Origin: Scylla paramamosain
Taxonomy: Eukaryota; Arthropoda; Malacostraca; Decapoda; Portunidae
Assembly: GCF_035594125.1 (NCBI RefSeq)
Contig: NW_026973669.1
Span: forward strand, 3,775,001-3,839,000
DNA length: 64,000 nucleotides
Direction of reading: 5' to 3'
In this document: positions 21,285 to 33,672 of the stretch, one piece after another
Layout of the letters: each line of letters starts with the position of its first letter
Position numbering within the stretch: position 1 is the stretch's first letter
Notes under the pieces: generated by a model
The model's database searches: none
The model's input: only the letters and a program-made list of their open reading frames with translations
Told to the model about the DNA's origin: nothing
Translations under genes and position numbers: made by a program

Positions 21285-21640
21285 AATAATGTCACTTCAT
21301 CTCACCTCTATCTCTCTACACCTCTCTAACTTGTCTACATTTCTCATTATAAATATTTTTGAAAGTTTAAGCTGGGAGAGAGACAGGAATAATGTCACTT
21401 CATCTCACCTCTCTCTCTCTCTTCACCTCCCTAACTTGTCTAAATGTCTCACTGTTGATATTTTTAGAGGTTCAGGGGAGACAAAAGGTGATATGAGGTG
21501 TTATGACAGAAAATACTTAGGAATATTCTCACTTCATCTCACCTCTCTCTCTTAACCTCCTTCCTAACTTGTCTAAATGCATTGTACATATTTTTTTAGA
21601 GGTTCAGGAGAGAGACAGAGGTGATGCGAGGTGAAAAAAG
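21285..21640. repeat. Three diverged units of about 120 bp (U1)
   Basis: TCACTTCATCTCACCTCTCTCT...AACTTGTCTAAATG...TTTTTAGAGGTTCAGG recurs three times. Copies at 34894-35249, 51491-51849 and 62434-62789. Confidence 0.85.
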
Positions 21641-21794
21641 TCGGTAACAAACACATTAACACTGCCAAAATTTTTCTCATGTCCCCCTGGTAACAAGACT
21701 TTCTACTTCTCATTTATTTTCACCCCTATTCTGTCCTTTAAATATGTAACAAGTCTTTTTTTGAAGTATCGCCTTTCAAACTAACACTGGCAAA

Positions 21795-22190
21795 CTTGTT
21801 AGAATGGCCTCCTATTCTGTCTACCTCACTAGTACAAGAGTTAACCAGTATCTTCACAAGACTTTCTATATATTTTCATCCTTATTCTGTCCTTTCAACA
21901 TGTAATAAATAATCTTTCAAGTATAATCTTTCAAGCTAACAATGCCAAACTTTTAAGAATCCTCTCCTATTCTGTCCACCCCACTAGTGCAAGAGCTAAA
22001 CAGTACCTCCACTTTTTCAACCCCTTCACTGTTACACTCTAAAGTCTGCCAGTTTGTATTTCCTATGACAATTTCTCTTTATTCTCATCCCTATTCTGTC
22101 CACCTCACTAGTGCAAGAGCCAGGCAGTATTGTCATTGTTTCACCCCTTCACTGGTGCACTCTGGGACTCTGCTGCCTGTCTCAAAAGAG
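21795..22190 (+). repeat. Diverged LINE-tail monomers (U1)
   Basis: CTATTCTGTCYACCYCACTAGT plus GCAAGAG recurs at about 21812, 21967 and 22092, ending in a decayed LINE tail (HPYSVHLTSARARQYCHCF). These are older relatives of the 56-bp array. Copies at about 35420-35764 (cut by a deletion), 52020-52400 and 62960-63340. Confidence 0.7.
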
Positions 22191-22199
22191 GAGTATTAG

Positions 22200-22619
22200 A
22201 CACCTCAGGAACTTCAATCATTTTTCTCCTCTTTTGTTTCAGGAGTTGCACTGTACAAAGGGTGTTTTGCCTTGGCCAGTCTCCTTAATATGAAAAGTAA
22301 TCATATAGAAATACTAATTGTAATTTTGGGTTAATTGTTCTTGTTAGCTTTTCCCTGTTGGCCAGACTCTAAACTAAAAACAAATACATCAATAAAAATA
22401 AATCAATAAATAGCTGTAAATAAAACTGAATACACAAATAAACACAAAAAACACCAATAACACCACTAAATCATTAACTAAACAAATACTAAATAAAATA
22501 AAACAATATAAACAAATAAACAACAAAATAACACTCAATCTAACTGTATGCCAGGCAGGCTAAATAAATAACACAAAAATAAACAACAAAATAATAAAAA
22601 CATCAAAAATAATACAGAA

Positions 22620-22662
<43 letters not shown>

Positions 22663-22964
22663 ACTACCCATTTCTATATGAGTCCAGCAATCACAAACAC
22701 AGGACAGCCCAAACAATAATAAACAGAACCATAAAAACCTTAAGAATATGGCTACTTTCAAATAAAAAATACATCAATAAAACAAATAAAATAAACAAAC
22801 AATAAACAAAAAACAAGTTAGTCAGTTTGTGGGAGTTTTGTGGGTGAGTTAAGTTAAGGTATCTAAGTGTTAATGAAGGGATGTTGGTTTGTGGCTTGTT
22901 GTGAAAATAATGTTTGGGAGGGAGACACCAAAACCAGAGACACAGAGAGACAGAAACAAGCAGG
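22200..22964. other. A-rich spacer at the unit end (U1)
   Basis: AAATA/AAACA-rich sequence with an (AAAT)n at about 22620-22650, then a G-rich patch up to the unit boundary. Copies at 35759-36067 (shortened), 52410-53165 and 63350-64000. No gene seen. Confidence 0.6.
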
Positions 22965-23062
22965 AACACCCCTGGACAGTTAGTGCCCCCCTTAGGAACA
23001 CCCCCGAGCCCCCAAAACCTTGTGCAAGTGAACCAAAGCTGTGTGTACAAGGCTGACAACAC

Positions 23063-23068
23063 TTTACT
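23063..23068 (-). terminator. Mutated polyadenylation signal (AGTAAA) in U2
   Basis: The + strand reads TTTACT where the other units have TTTATT, giving AGTAAA on the minus strand. This is a weaker variant hexamer, so 3'-end formation of the U2 gene may differ. Confidence 0.35.
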
Positions 23069-23197
23069 GATCAAGAAGCTAAAAAATAAAGAAAAAAGTG
23101 ATGAGCACAGCCACAAACACCACACCTGCTGCACTTCCTTTCCCCAGTGTGGGTGAGCATGTGTGTCAAGATTACATTTCAGGATAAACCTTTGAGC

Positions 23198-23355
23198 CAG
23201 TCACCACACCACACCACACCACACCCACAAGTCACTGGTGGTATTGCCAGCTGGTTTGTGGCAGTAGTCTTGTGGCCAGTCACCACACCACACCACACCA
23301 CACCCACAAGTCACTGGTGGTATTGCCAGCTGGTTTGTGGCAGTAGTCTTGTGGC
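23198..23355. repeat. 79-bp VNTR, 2 copies (U2)
   Basis: Same unit as 10534-10929, two copies. Confidence 0.95.
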
Positions 23356-23717
23356 CAGCAGACCTTCCTGTGTAAGCTGAACGGCTGGCATTGTTGTTGT
23401 TTACTTGTGTGTTTAACCGTGGTGGTCTGTATCCCCGGGGCTGCCTGGTGCTGCGTGGGGTCTTCCAGCAGCAGTGGCCTGCAGCATCCCTCGGCCACTT
23501 CTTCCTCGGGCGGGTCTTGTACTTCTGTTGAGGTCTTTGCCACGTGCCTGCACACCACCCCTGGCTTTTCTGCAAGCTGCCTCTTCATCTTTCTGGCCTT
23601 TATTTTCTTGTCTTTGTCCTCATCTGTGGTGCCAAGGCTTCGGCCGGGGCTCGGCCCCTCCCTGCCGGTCTCCCGCCCGGCCGGCCGGCCGCTGCCTGCG
23701 CTGCGCCTTGCTGTCAT
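23280..23717 (-). CDS. Hypothetical basic protein, 145 aa (U2)
   Basis: Copy of the frame at 10853-11290 with the same length and protein. Same doubts: it may be 3'UTR of the U2 zinc-finger transcript. Confidence 0.25.
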   Translation of the reverse strand: MTARRSAGSGRPAGRETGREGPSPGRSLGTTDEDKDKKIKARKMKRQLAEKPGVVCRHVAKTSTEVQDPPEEEVAEGCCRPLLLEDPTQHQAAPGIQTTTVKHTSKQQQCQPFSLHRKVCWPQDYCHKPAGNTTSDLWVWCGVVW

Positions 23718-23950
23718 TCTGTCTGTTTTCTTGAGGAGGTTCCTTGTGTGGTTTTGGTCTTGCAGGAAGCTTGTTATCTGCCAGATTTCTTCTCTTTGAT
23801 GGGTGATCCTCTGCTGCAGCTTCTCTCACTGGTGTCACACCGGTGTCCGTCGGTGACCATGTTGTTCTTGGTCACTTTTTAGGTCGTGACGTTTTGTAGT
23901 TTTGTGCCTTTCAGCTCTACTGAGGCCGGAGTCACCGGGGACTGCAACAT

Positions 23951-25048
23951 CTATGATTTTGCCTGTTTTCTCTTCTTCTTTCCAGTGTGGGTGAGGATGT
24001 GTCTGTCAAGGGAACCCTTGTGGGTAAACCCTTTCCCACACTCCAGGCACTGGAACTTTCTCTCCCCAGTGTGGGTGAGGATGTGTCTGTCAAGATCACC
24101 TTTCTGGATAAATCTTTTCCCACACTCCAGGCACTGGAACTTTCTCTCCCCAGTGTGGGTGTGGATGTGTGTGTTAAGATGACTTTTGGTGATAAATCTT
24201 TTGCCACACTCCAGGCACTGGAACTTTCTCTCCCCAGTGTGGGTGAGGATGTGTTTGTTAAGGGAACTTTTCTCAATAAATCTTTTGCCACACTCCAGGC
24301 ACTGGAACTTTCTCTCCCCAGTGTGGGTGAGGATGTGTGTGTTAAGATTACTTTTGTGGATAAATCTTTTGCCACACTCCAGGCACAGGAACTTTCTCTC
24401 CCCAGTGTGGGTGAGGATGTGTGTGTTAAGATTACTTTTCTGGGTAAATCTTTTGCCACACTCCAGGCACTGGAACTTTCTCTCCCCAGTGTGGGTGAGG
24501 ATGTGTTTCTTAAGGGAACTTTTCTCAATAAATCTTTTGCCACACTCCAGGCACTGGAACTTTCTCTCCCCAGTGTGGGTGAGGATGTGTGTGTTAAGAT
24601 GACTTTTCTGGGTAAATCTTTTCCCACACTCCAGGCACTGGAACTTTCTCTCCCCAGTGTGGGTGAGGATGTGTGTGCTAAGATAACTTTTGTGGATAAA
24701 TCTTTTGCCACACTCCAGGCACTGGAACTTTCTCTCCCCAGTGTGGGTGAGGATGTGTCTGTCAAGATGACTCTTCCGGACAAATGTCTTCCCGCAGAGG
24801 TCACACTTGTGGTTCCTGCCACCAGTGTGGGTGGCAGTGTGTTCAGCGGGGCCACTCCTGCCTCTCAGCCTTGTCTTGCTGGCATGGGAGAGGACGTGTC
24901 TGGCAATGGCAGCCTTGGTGGAGCACACTTTGCCGCAGTGGTCACAAGTGTAGGTCCTCACGCCCAGGGTCGCCCGCTGCTCCAGGCTGTTCCTGCTGCC
25001 ACTGCTGCTGCTGCTGCTGCTGCTGTTTCCTGGCCTTGCACCCTCCAT
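23951..25048 (-). CDS. C2H2 zinc-finger protein, 11 fingers (U2)
   Basis: 365 residues, same plan as the U1 gene: ATG at 25048, a shorter poly-Ser (8), CDHC finger, Cys-less finger relic, CDLC finger, nine KFQCLECGK fingers, KKKRKQAKS tail. One finger has KFLCLECGK and one linker reads HIHTH. A further in-frame ATG lies 21 codons upstream at 25111, created by a substitution not shared with other copies; the conserved ATG is preferred. Contact residues (-1,2,3,6) of the nine fingers: HSYT, QSHT, ESSK, QSNT, HSNT, ESSK, TSHT, QGDR, HGSR. This order is almost identical to the gene at 39586-40680, so the two are direct sister copies. Confidence 0.85.
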   Translation of the reverse strand: MEGARPGNSSSSSSSSGSRNSLEQRATLGVRTYTCDHCGKVCSTKAAIARHVLSHASKTRLRGRSGPAEHTATHTGGRNHKCDLCGKTFVRKSHLDRHILTHTGERKFQCLECGKRFIHKSYLSTHILTHTGERKFQCLECGKRFTQKSHLNTHILTHTGERKFQCLECGKRFIEKSSLKKHILTHTGERKFQCLECGKRFTQKSNLNTHILTHTGERKFLCLECGKRFIHKSNLNTHILTHTGERKFQCLECGKRFIEKSSLNKHILTHTGERKFQCLECGKRFITKSHLNTHIHTHTGERKFQCLECGKRFIQKGDLDRHILTHTGERKFQCLECGKGFTHKGSLDRHILTHTGKKKRKQAKS

Positions 25049-25143
25049 TGCAACGCTGCTCCCGGCTGCGTCCGATCCTGCAGGAAGCCTGGGGCTGCAG
25101 GAGGGATGCATGGAGGGACTCCTGTCACTGGATACCGCCCTGG

Positions 25144-27450
25144 CACCTGTAACAGAGTAGGCCGTCACCACACAGACAGCGAGGGGCTTCCTGCCTCAGC
25201 CTAACACACAGCCTGCACAGACAAGATACACCTGGCACCTGCAACAGAGGAGGCCGTCACCACACAGGCAGCGAGGGGCTTCCTGCCTCAGCCTGACACA
25301 CAGCCTGCACAGACAAGATACACCTGGCACCTGCAACAGAGGAGGCCGTCACCACACAGGCAGCGAGGGGCTTCCTGCCTCAGCCTAACACACAGCCTGC
25401 ACAGACAAGATACACCTGGCACCTGCAACAGAGGAGGCCGTCACCACACAGGCAGCGAGGGGCTTCCTGCCTCAGCCTCAGCCTAACACACAGCCTGCAC
25501 AGACAAGATACACCTGGCACCTGCAACAGAGGAGGCCGTCACCACACAGGCAGCGAGGGGCTTCCTGCCTCAGCCTAACACACAGCCTGCACAGACAAGA
25601 TACACCTGGCACCTGCAACAGAGTAGGCCGTCACCACACAGGCAGCGAGGGGCTTCCTGCCTCAGCCTAACACACAGCCTGCACAGACAAGATACACCTG
25701 GCACCTGCAACAGAGGAGGCCGTCACCACACAGGCAGCGAGGGGCTTCCTGCCTCAGCCTAACACACAGCCTGCACAGACAAGATACACCTGGCACCTGC
25801 AACAGAGGAGGCCGTCACCACACAGGCAGCGAGGGGCTTCCTGCCTCAGCCTCAGCCTAACACACAGCCTGCACAGACAAGATACACCTGGCACCTGCAA
25901 CAGAGGAGGCCGTCACCACACAGGCAGCGAGGGGCTTCCTGCCTCAGCCTCAGCCTAACACACAGCCTGCACAGACAAGATACACCTGGCACCTGCAACA
26001 GAGGAGGCCGTCACCACACAGGCAGCGAGGGGCTTCCTGCCTCAGCCTCAGCCTAACACACAGCCTGCACAGACAAGATACACCTGGCACCTGCAACAGA
26101 GGAGGCCGTCACCACACAGGCAGCGAGGGGCTTCCTGCCTCAGCCTAACACACAGCCTGCACAGACAAGATACACCTGGCACCTGCAACAGAGGAGGCCG
26201 TCACCACACAGGCAGCGAGGGGCTTCCTGCCTCAGCCTGACACACAGCCTGCACAGACAAGATACACCTGGCACCTGCAACAGAGGAGGCCGTCACCACA
26301 CAGGCAGCGAGGGGCTTCCTGCCTCAGCCTAACACACAGCCTGCACAGACAAGATACACCTGGCACCTGCAACAGAGGAGGCCGTCACCACACAGGCAGC
26401 GAGGGGCTTCCTGCCTCAGCCTCAGCCTAACACACAGCCTGCACAGACAAGATACACCTGGCACCTGCAACAGAGGAGGCCGTCACCACACAGGCAGCGA
26501 GGGGCTTCCTGCCTCAGCCTAACACACAGCCTGCACAGACAAGATACACCTGGCACCTGCAACAGAGGAGGCCGTCACCACACAGGCAGCGAGGGGCTTC
26601 CTGCCTCAGCCTCAGCCTAACACACAGCCTGCACAGACAAGATACACCTGGCACCTGCAACAGAGGAGGCCGTCACCACACAGGCAGCGAGGGGCTTCCT
26701 GCCTCAGCCTCAGCCTAACACACAGCCTGCACAGACAAGATACACCTGGCACCTGCAACAGAGGAGGCCGTCACCACACAGGCAGCGAGGGGCTTCCTGC
26801 CTCAGCCTCAGCCTAACACACAGCCTGCACAGACAAGATACACCTGGCACCTGCAACAGAGGAGGCCGTCACCACACAGGCAGCGAGGGGCTTCCTGCCT
26901 CAGCCTCAGCCTAACACACAGCCTGCACAGACAAGATACACCTGGCACCTGCAACAGAGGAGGCCGTCACCACACAGGCAGCGAGGGGCTTCCTGCCTCA
27001 GCCTAACACACAGCCTGCACAGACAAGATACACCTGGCACCTGCAACAGAGGAGGCCGTCACCACACAGGCAGCGAGGGGCTTCCTGCCTCAGCCTCAGC
27101 CTAACACACAGCCTGCACAGACAAGATACACCTGGCACCTGCAACAGAGGAGGCCGTCACCACACAGGCAGCGAGGGGCTTCCTGCCTCAGCCTCAGCCT
27201 AACACACAGCCTGCACAGACAAGATACACCTGGCACCTGCAACAGAGGAGGCCGTCACCACACAGGCAGCGAGGGGCTTCCTGCCTCAGCCTCGCCTCAG
27301 CCTAACACACAGCCTGCACAGACAAGATACACCTGGCACCTGCAACAGAGGAGGCCGTCACCACACAGGCAGCGAGGGGCTTCCTGCCTCAGCCTCAGCC
27401 TAACACACAGCCTGCACAGACAAGATACACCTGCCACCTGCAACAGAGGA
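25144..27450. repeat. 92/98-bp VNTR upstream of the U2 gene (about 24 units)
   Basis: Same unit as in U1. The first units read short, short (with CCTGACAC), short, long, the same order as in the array at 40776. One unit has an extra CCTCG insertion near 27291. Confidence 0.95.
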
Positions 27451-27725
27451 ATTTGGAGTTTGGAAAAAGTAACAGAAGGTGTGGCTGTAACTATAAGATG
27501 GGAAATGAAACAATAAATAAGACAACAAGAGGAAAAGATCTGGGAGTGATTTTGTCAAAGAATTTATCACCAGAAAAACGTATTAACAAGATAACAGGTG
27601 CAACGCTCAGCCTACTAACAAACACAACACTTGCCTTTGCTCATCTGATACACAAACCACCACCAAATACAAATATTCATCACTTTCAAAACAAACAAAC
27701 AAACAAACAAACAAACAAACAAACA
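27451..27725 (+). mobile_element. LINE RT fragment plus (AAAC)n (U2)
   Basis: Copy of 14191-14462; shares SNRRCG with U4, whereas U1 and U3 have SNTRCG. Confidence 0.75.
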
Positions 27726-28349
27726 ACAAACCAATTGACCACTTCTCCCTTCTTCCCTCTCAGCCTCACCTTGCGGCTCGTCTGCTGCCTGTGGCCCTGT
27801 GGGCGTGCAGGGAGTGTGGCAGTGTGGGCACGTGCCTGCTTGCCTTGGGCTGGGAGCACAGCAAAGTACGCGGTCCTTCCTCTCTTTCTCTCAGCCTCTC
27901 CTTACTGCTCGTCTGCTGCCTGTGGGCGTGCAGGGAGTGTGTGGGCGTGCCTGCTTGTCTTAGGAGTGAGAGCAGAGAAGTGAGAGCAGAGAATTGTTTG
28001 TGTACAGTAATTCTCTCTCTCTCTCTCTGCCCGGTGCCCGCGAGAATCTTGCCTTGTTTTTCTACTTTTCTAACGGCACTCTAAACTTTCTTTTTTTTTT
28101 ATTGCTTCTTAATTTTGTTTTGTTCTTTGTCCCTTGTTGGTAAAACTGAAGGGTAGGACCTCCTGTCTATTCATTAAAAACACATTGCAACAAATAAACA
28201 AATGAATCTGTAAGAATACATGAAATAAGAAAGAGAAGAAAACAGACACACAGACAATACAGAAAACAGTGAGAAGAAAGAGAAGGAACAAACAAAGAAT
28301 TTAGAAGAAGAAGAGAAGAAAACAGACACTCACACAACACACATAAAAG

Positions 28350-28384
<35 letters not shown>

Positions 28385-28415
28385 AAACAACCAATGAAGG
28401 CCCCCAGACAGTGAC

Positions 28416-28588
28416 GTAGGTTTGGGCAGGTAGTGAGCATTGTGGTGCCGGTGGAGCAGTGTGTGCAGGATGTGTTGCACTGTCTGCCGCACCTCCGCAT
28501 CGCTGGACATGCTCAAACGCATCAGCCGCACCAGGAACGACTGTGCGACTGTCTTGCTGTACTGTTCCCTGGTGTATCTGGTCCCCAC
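28416..28588 (-). pseudogene. EFR3-like exon 1 (U2)
   Basis: 173 bp, frame intact (DAEVRQTVQ). The putative donor is changed to GTCACT. Exon 2 is missing from this unit. Confidence 0.6.
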
Positions 28589-28709
28589 CTGTGTGTTTGA
28601 GGGCGTTAGGTTAGGTTAGGTTATTGCAAAACTCAATAAAGTCTCTTGTTGTGGTTATATAACGATATATATAACATTACCTCACCTTGCTTCAAAAACA
28701 CGAAAATGG

Positions 28710-28874
<165 letters not shown>

Positions 28875-29193
28875 AGCCAATACCTACGATATATATATTA
28901 GTGTGCGTCATTTTATTGGTGTTAGGCCTGTTTGTTAACTTCATTTTGCTGGCCCCACACTTGCATCTAATAGCTTCATATATCACAACGCACATTACAA
29001 CACCCCTCACACACGTCTTATACAACACCTCCTTCCCAAAACTCCTTAAAATCTGTCGTGTTAGCGCAAGCATCCTGCATCTAGCCTGACACCCCCCCAT
29101 AACTATCGCCAGCATCATTACACAATTCCCAAACCCCAAAATTATCACACCAACACACACCAAAACTTCCCCAAAACACACTCAAACCACTGC

Positions 29194-29224
<31 letters not shown>

Positions 29225-29225
<1 letters not shown>

Positions 29226-29718
29226 AGAAACACCTAGAAACACATTTTTCCTCCCCAAAAACATCCAGAAGCACAATTTTCCTCCCCAAAAACACCTAGA
29301 AACACAATTTTCCTCCCCAAAAACACCCAGAAACAATTTTACTCCCCTAAAACACCTAGAAAGACAATTTTCCTCCCCTAAAACAACCCAGAAACACAAT
29401 TTTCCTCCCCAAAAACACCCAGAAACACAATTTTCCTTCCCAAAAACATCTAGGAACACAATTTTCCTCCCAAAAACACCTAGAGGCACAATCTTCCTCC
29501 CCAAAAACACCTAGAAACGCAATTTTTCTCCCCAAAAACACCCAGAAACACAATTTGACTCCCCAAAAACACCTAGAAGCACAATTTTCCTCCCCAAAGA
29601 ACACCTTCAAACACAATTTTCCTCCCCAAAAACACCTAGAAGCACAATTTTCCTCCCCAAAAACACCTAGCAACACAAATTTTCCTTCCTAATAACACCT
29701 ATAAGCACTATTTTTCTC
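29225..29718. repeat. About 30-bp minisatellite, about 16 units (U2)
   Basis: Same unit as 16353-17150, shorter. Confidence 0.95.
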
Positions 29719-29794
29719 CTTTTAATACTCAAATAATACAAATTCGGCCCAGAACAGCTATTTCTATTAACAGTACCCAGAGAAAACACTGATT

Positions 29795-30760
29795 ACCGGT
29801 CAGAAATAACTCAAAAACATTAATTTCTACGCAAAAAAACACTAACAAAACATGTGATTTCCTTTCAAAACACCCAAAAAAACATACATTTCTACCCAAA
29901 CACACTGAAAAACATGCGGTTTCCTTTCAACACACCAAAAAACACACATTTCTACCCAAAAACACTTAAATAACATTTAATTTCCTTTCAAAACACCCAA
30001 AAAACACACATTTCTACCCCAAAACACTGAAAAAACATGCGATTTCCTTTCAAAACACCCAAAAAACACTTACTTCTACCCAGAAAACGCTGAAAAAACA
30101 TATGATTTCCTTTCAAAACACAACAAAAAACACACATTTCTAGCCAAAAACACTGAAAAAACATGCGATTTCCTTTCAAAACACCCGAAAAAGCACTAAT
30201 TTCTACGCAAAAACACTGGAAAACATGCGATTTCCTTTCAAAACACACCAAAAACACACATTTCTAGCCACACACCAAAAAACACACTGAAAAACATGCG
30301 ATTTCCTTTCAACACACCAAAAAACACACATTTCTACCCAAAAACATTTAAATAACAGTTAATTTCCTTTCAAAACACCCGAAAAAGCACTCATTTCTAC
30401 GCAAAAACACTGAAAAACACTTGATTTCCTTTCAAAACACCCCAAAAACACACACTTTTAGCCAAAAAACACTTAAAAAACACTTAATTTCCTTTCAAAA
30501 CACCCCAAAAGCACTCATTTCTTCCAAAAAAAACATCGAATAACACAGAATTTCCTTTCAAAACACCCCAAAAGAGACACACACCTACCCAAAGACAGCG
30601 AAAAAACAACAATTTCTACCCAAACAAACTTGAAAAACACGAAAATCTTAAAAAAAAACAAAATAATTACAAAAAAAACATCCCCTGCCTTTCTAAAACG
30701 CCACAGACACGAAGAATTCCCTTTAAAAAAACACTGCAAGCAAGAATATTCCCTTTCAAA
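29795..30760. repeat. About 60-bp minisatellite (U2)
   Basis: Same as 17225-18210 with the same unit order; much more stable than the 30-bp array. Confidence 0.9.
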
Positions 30761-32821
30761 ACACCAAAAACTCTCACTTCTATTTCAACATGCCTAGAAA
30801 AAAATTGCGTATTTAACTCAAAACACTTCATCTTATATTACAAGGCTGCTACACCACCACCACCACCACCACCACTACTACTACTACTACTATTACTACT
30901 ACTACTACGTTTGCTTACCTTTAAAACGCTGGAAATTCAGTGAAAATATTGTCTTCTTAATATTTCCTCTTTTCCTTCTCGTCTTCCTCCTTCCCTTCCT
31001 TCTTCTTTTTCCTCCTTCTTCATTTCTCCTTCTTTCCTCCTCTTTCTATTCTTCTCTATGCATGAAAACAGCTGGAAAATATAGGAAATTACACTAAACA
31101 CTGATAGAAGGGCACTGGGAGGTGGGAAGGTCCAGGTCCCGGTCCCCAGATGAAGGCGGCTGATGACGTCACGCCATATTTACGTGACGCGAATGATTTT
31201 GAAAATGACCCCTCGCAAAAATGGAGCTGGGCCGGAATGCTTTACATATTATGAAAGGGCATAATTTTAGATTAATTCTTGACATATAAAAATATTCCAA
31301 GCTTCAGTAATAATAAAGCTATATTTAAATAACTATATGAAAAAGTGTTCGAACAAACACGATAAAAAAAAACATTCCAAAGTCCACAAATCTCATTTCT
31401 CACGAACACAATACACTTTAAAAAATCGAAACTATTTTTACAAACAATCAGAAGTTAACCGGAAGCTGAAATAAATAAATAAATAATTTAAAAATGTCAA
31501 CTTTTTGAGTGTTCAACGGGACTAAAACCCCTCTAAAAACCCACGTACTTCACTCAAAAGCATCACAACACATTTAAAAAACAATAAACGATTTTTTGAG
31601 CCCATAAAATCTTGCCTAGCGGCTGAAATAAAAAATCATGTTTGGCGGTATGAAAAATTTAACGGCAAACGGCAACACTTATTTACGCTGAAACAACCTC
31701 ATAATTGACATGTTTCCCTTAACACTCGCACGCAAAACACTCAAAACACCACCAAATATTTTTACAAACCATAAAATCTAAGTTAAAAAGCCTAAATATA
31801 TAAGTTAAGAAAATAGAAAAAATATTAGAACCGGGGGTAGATTCTGGCAATCCATCATGGCGGCCGCGGGAGGGCTGGGAGGGGGGTCAGATGAAAACAA
31901 AGTTGGCTATCTCTCTTTCCTTATTATTTCTGGTTGTTGTGAAGGTTATTTCTCTATTTTATGGATTAATTTCAGCTGTGTGTGTGTCTGTGTGTATATA
32001 TATATATATGTGTGTGTGTGTATATATGTGTGTGTGTGTGTGTGTGTATATATGTATGTGTGTGTGTGTGTGTCCGCCTCTATTCCATGATAAATAGCAT
32101 TATTTTCTCTCTTCTCTTCTCCCTTTTGCTATTAAGTATCAAGTATTTTCCAGGTATTTCCAGTGTTTTCCAGGTAGTGTCGTAGGTTGAAGTCAGACCT
32201 CTGCTATCTGTCACTACTAAACTCACCTTAATTGACCTCCTGTTCCTCTGTGGTCCCGTTCCCTGGTGTTTAAATGAAAAGAGGACACACACACACAACC
32301 GCACTGCACGGTGTTTCCCAGGTACACTGAGGAAGAGAATAAAAAAATAAATAAATAAATAAACAATCCCAAAGCGCCAGGAGCAGTCTGCCTCCCTCCC
32401 TCGGTGAAGGAGGTGGAAACAAGCGGACCCTCACCATGGGGTACAACCGGATACTTTAATTATATGGCAGGAAATGCGAGGGTAGATTGAGTTTATAAGC
32501 GAATAGAAATGAAAACATGTCACTTGAAGCACTGTGAGGTGTTAAGAGAGAGGTAGAGGTAGAGAGAGAGAGAGGGAGTCGGTTCCGGGCGCCAACTAGC
32601 CTATCACTTATAATTAAACCTTTAAATTGACGGAAACTCGAATAAAATCATAGAAAACGAGAGGACTGAGTTTATAAGCGAACTTAAAAATTAATTAGAA
32701 GTTACGAAAGACACAGTAGAGTGTTTATAATGATACTGAAGACTGAACGAGTGAAAGGGTTAGGCTATCACTCACAATTAAACCATAAATTAATGAAAAC
32801 ACGAATAAAATCATAGAGAAC

Positions 32822-33099
32822 GAGTTAACCAATATCTTCACTCCTTCATCTCCTATTCTGTCCACCTCCCCAATGTAAGAGTCAACCAGTATATTCACTC
32901 TTTCACCACTATTCTGTCCACCTCCACAATGCAAGAGTCAACCAGTATATTCACTCTTTCACCACTATTCTGTCCACCTCCACAATGCAAGAGTGAACCA
33001 GTATATTCAGTCTTTCACCACCATTCTGTCCACCTCCTCAATGCAAGAGTCAACCAGTATATTCACTCTTTCACCACTATTCCATCCACCTCCCTAATC
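32822..33099 (+). repeat. 56-bp LINE-derived VNTR, about 5 units (U2)
   Basis: Same monomer as 20246-20634. Confidence 0.95.
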
Positions 33100-33502
33100 A
33101 GTGTGTATCTGGCTGCGGTACATAAGCATGTACAAAGGAATATTTCTAAGATAAGGGTGTGATAGGCTAACCTAACACACACACAACAATTGGTTCTACT
33201 TCAAATTAATTTACTGTCTAACAATCTGTCTGTGATATATATGCACTGCCAAGAGCTTGTATATAGACTATGCTAACCTAACCTAACACACATACAAGAA
33301 AATAAACAAATGTCATAGGATACATTTTTTATTTACAGATAAAGTATATTTACAACACCACACAATGATAAACATGAATACGATGGCTCAATCTATATAT
33401 ACATGGACTCTTGCAACCAAAACATCATGATATTTCCTGCACCAATGACAGCGCAGGAAACAAATGAAAACACTAATGCATGACATGATAATAATAATAG
33501 TA

Positions 33503-33560
<58 letters not shown>

Positions 33561-33672
33561 GCTTAGCATGAGCAATGACAATGATTATAATTGAACCAGC
33601 GTTGGCAGATTTTATGATGAAATGTTGTTACAAGGTATTATAGGCCTGTACCATCACCAGTTCATTAATATA

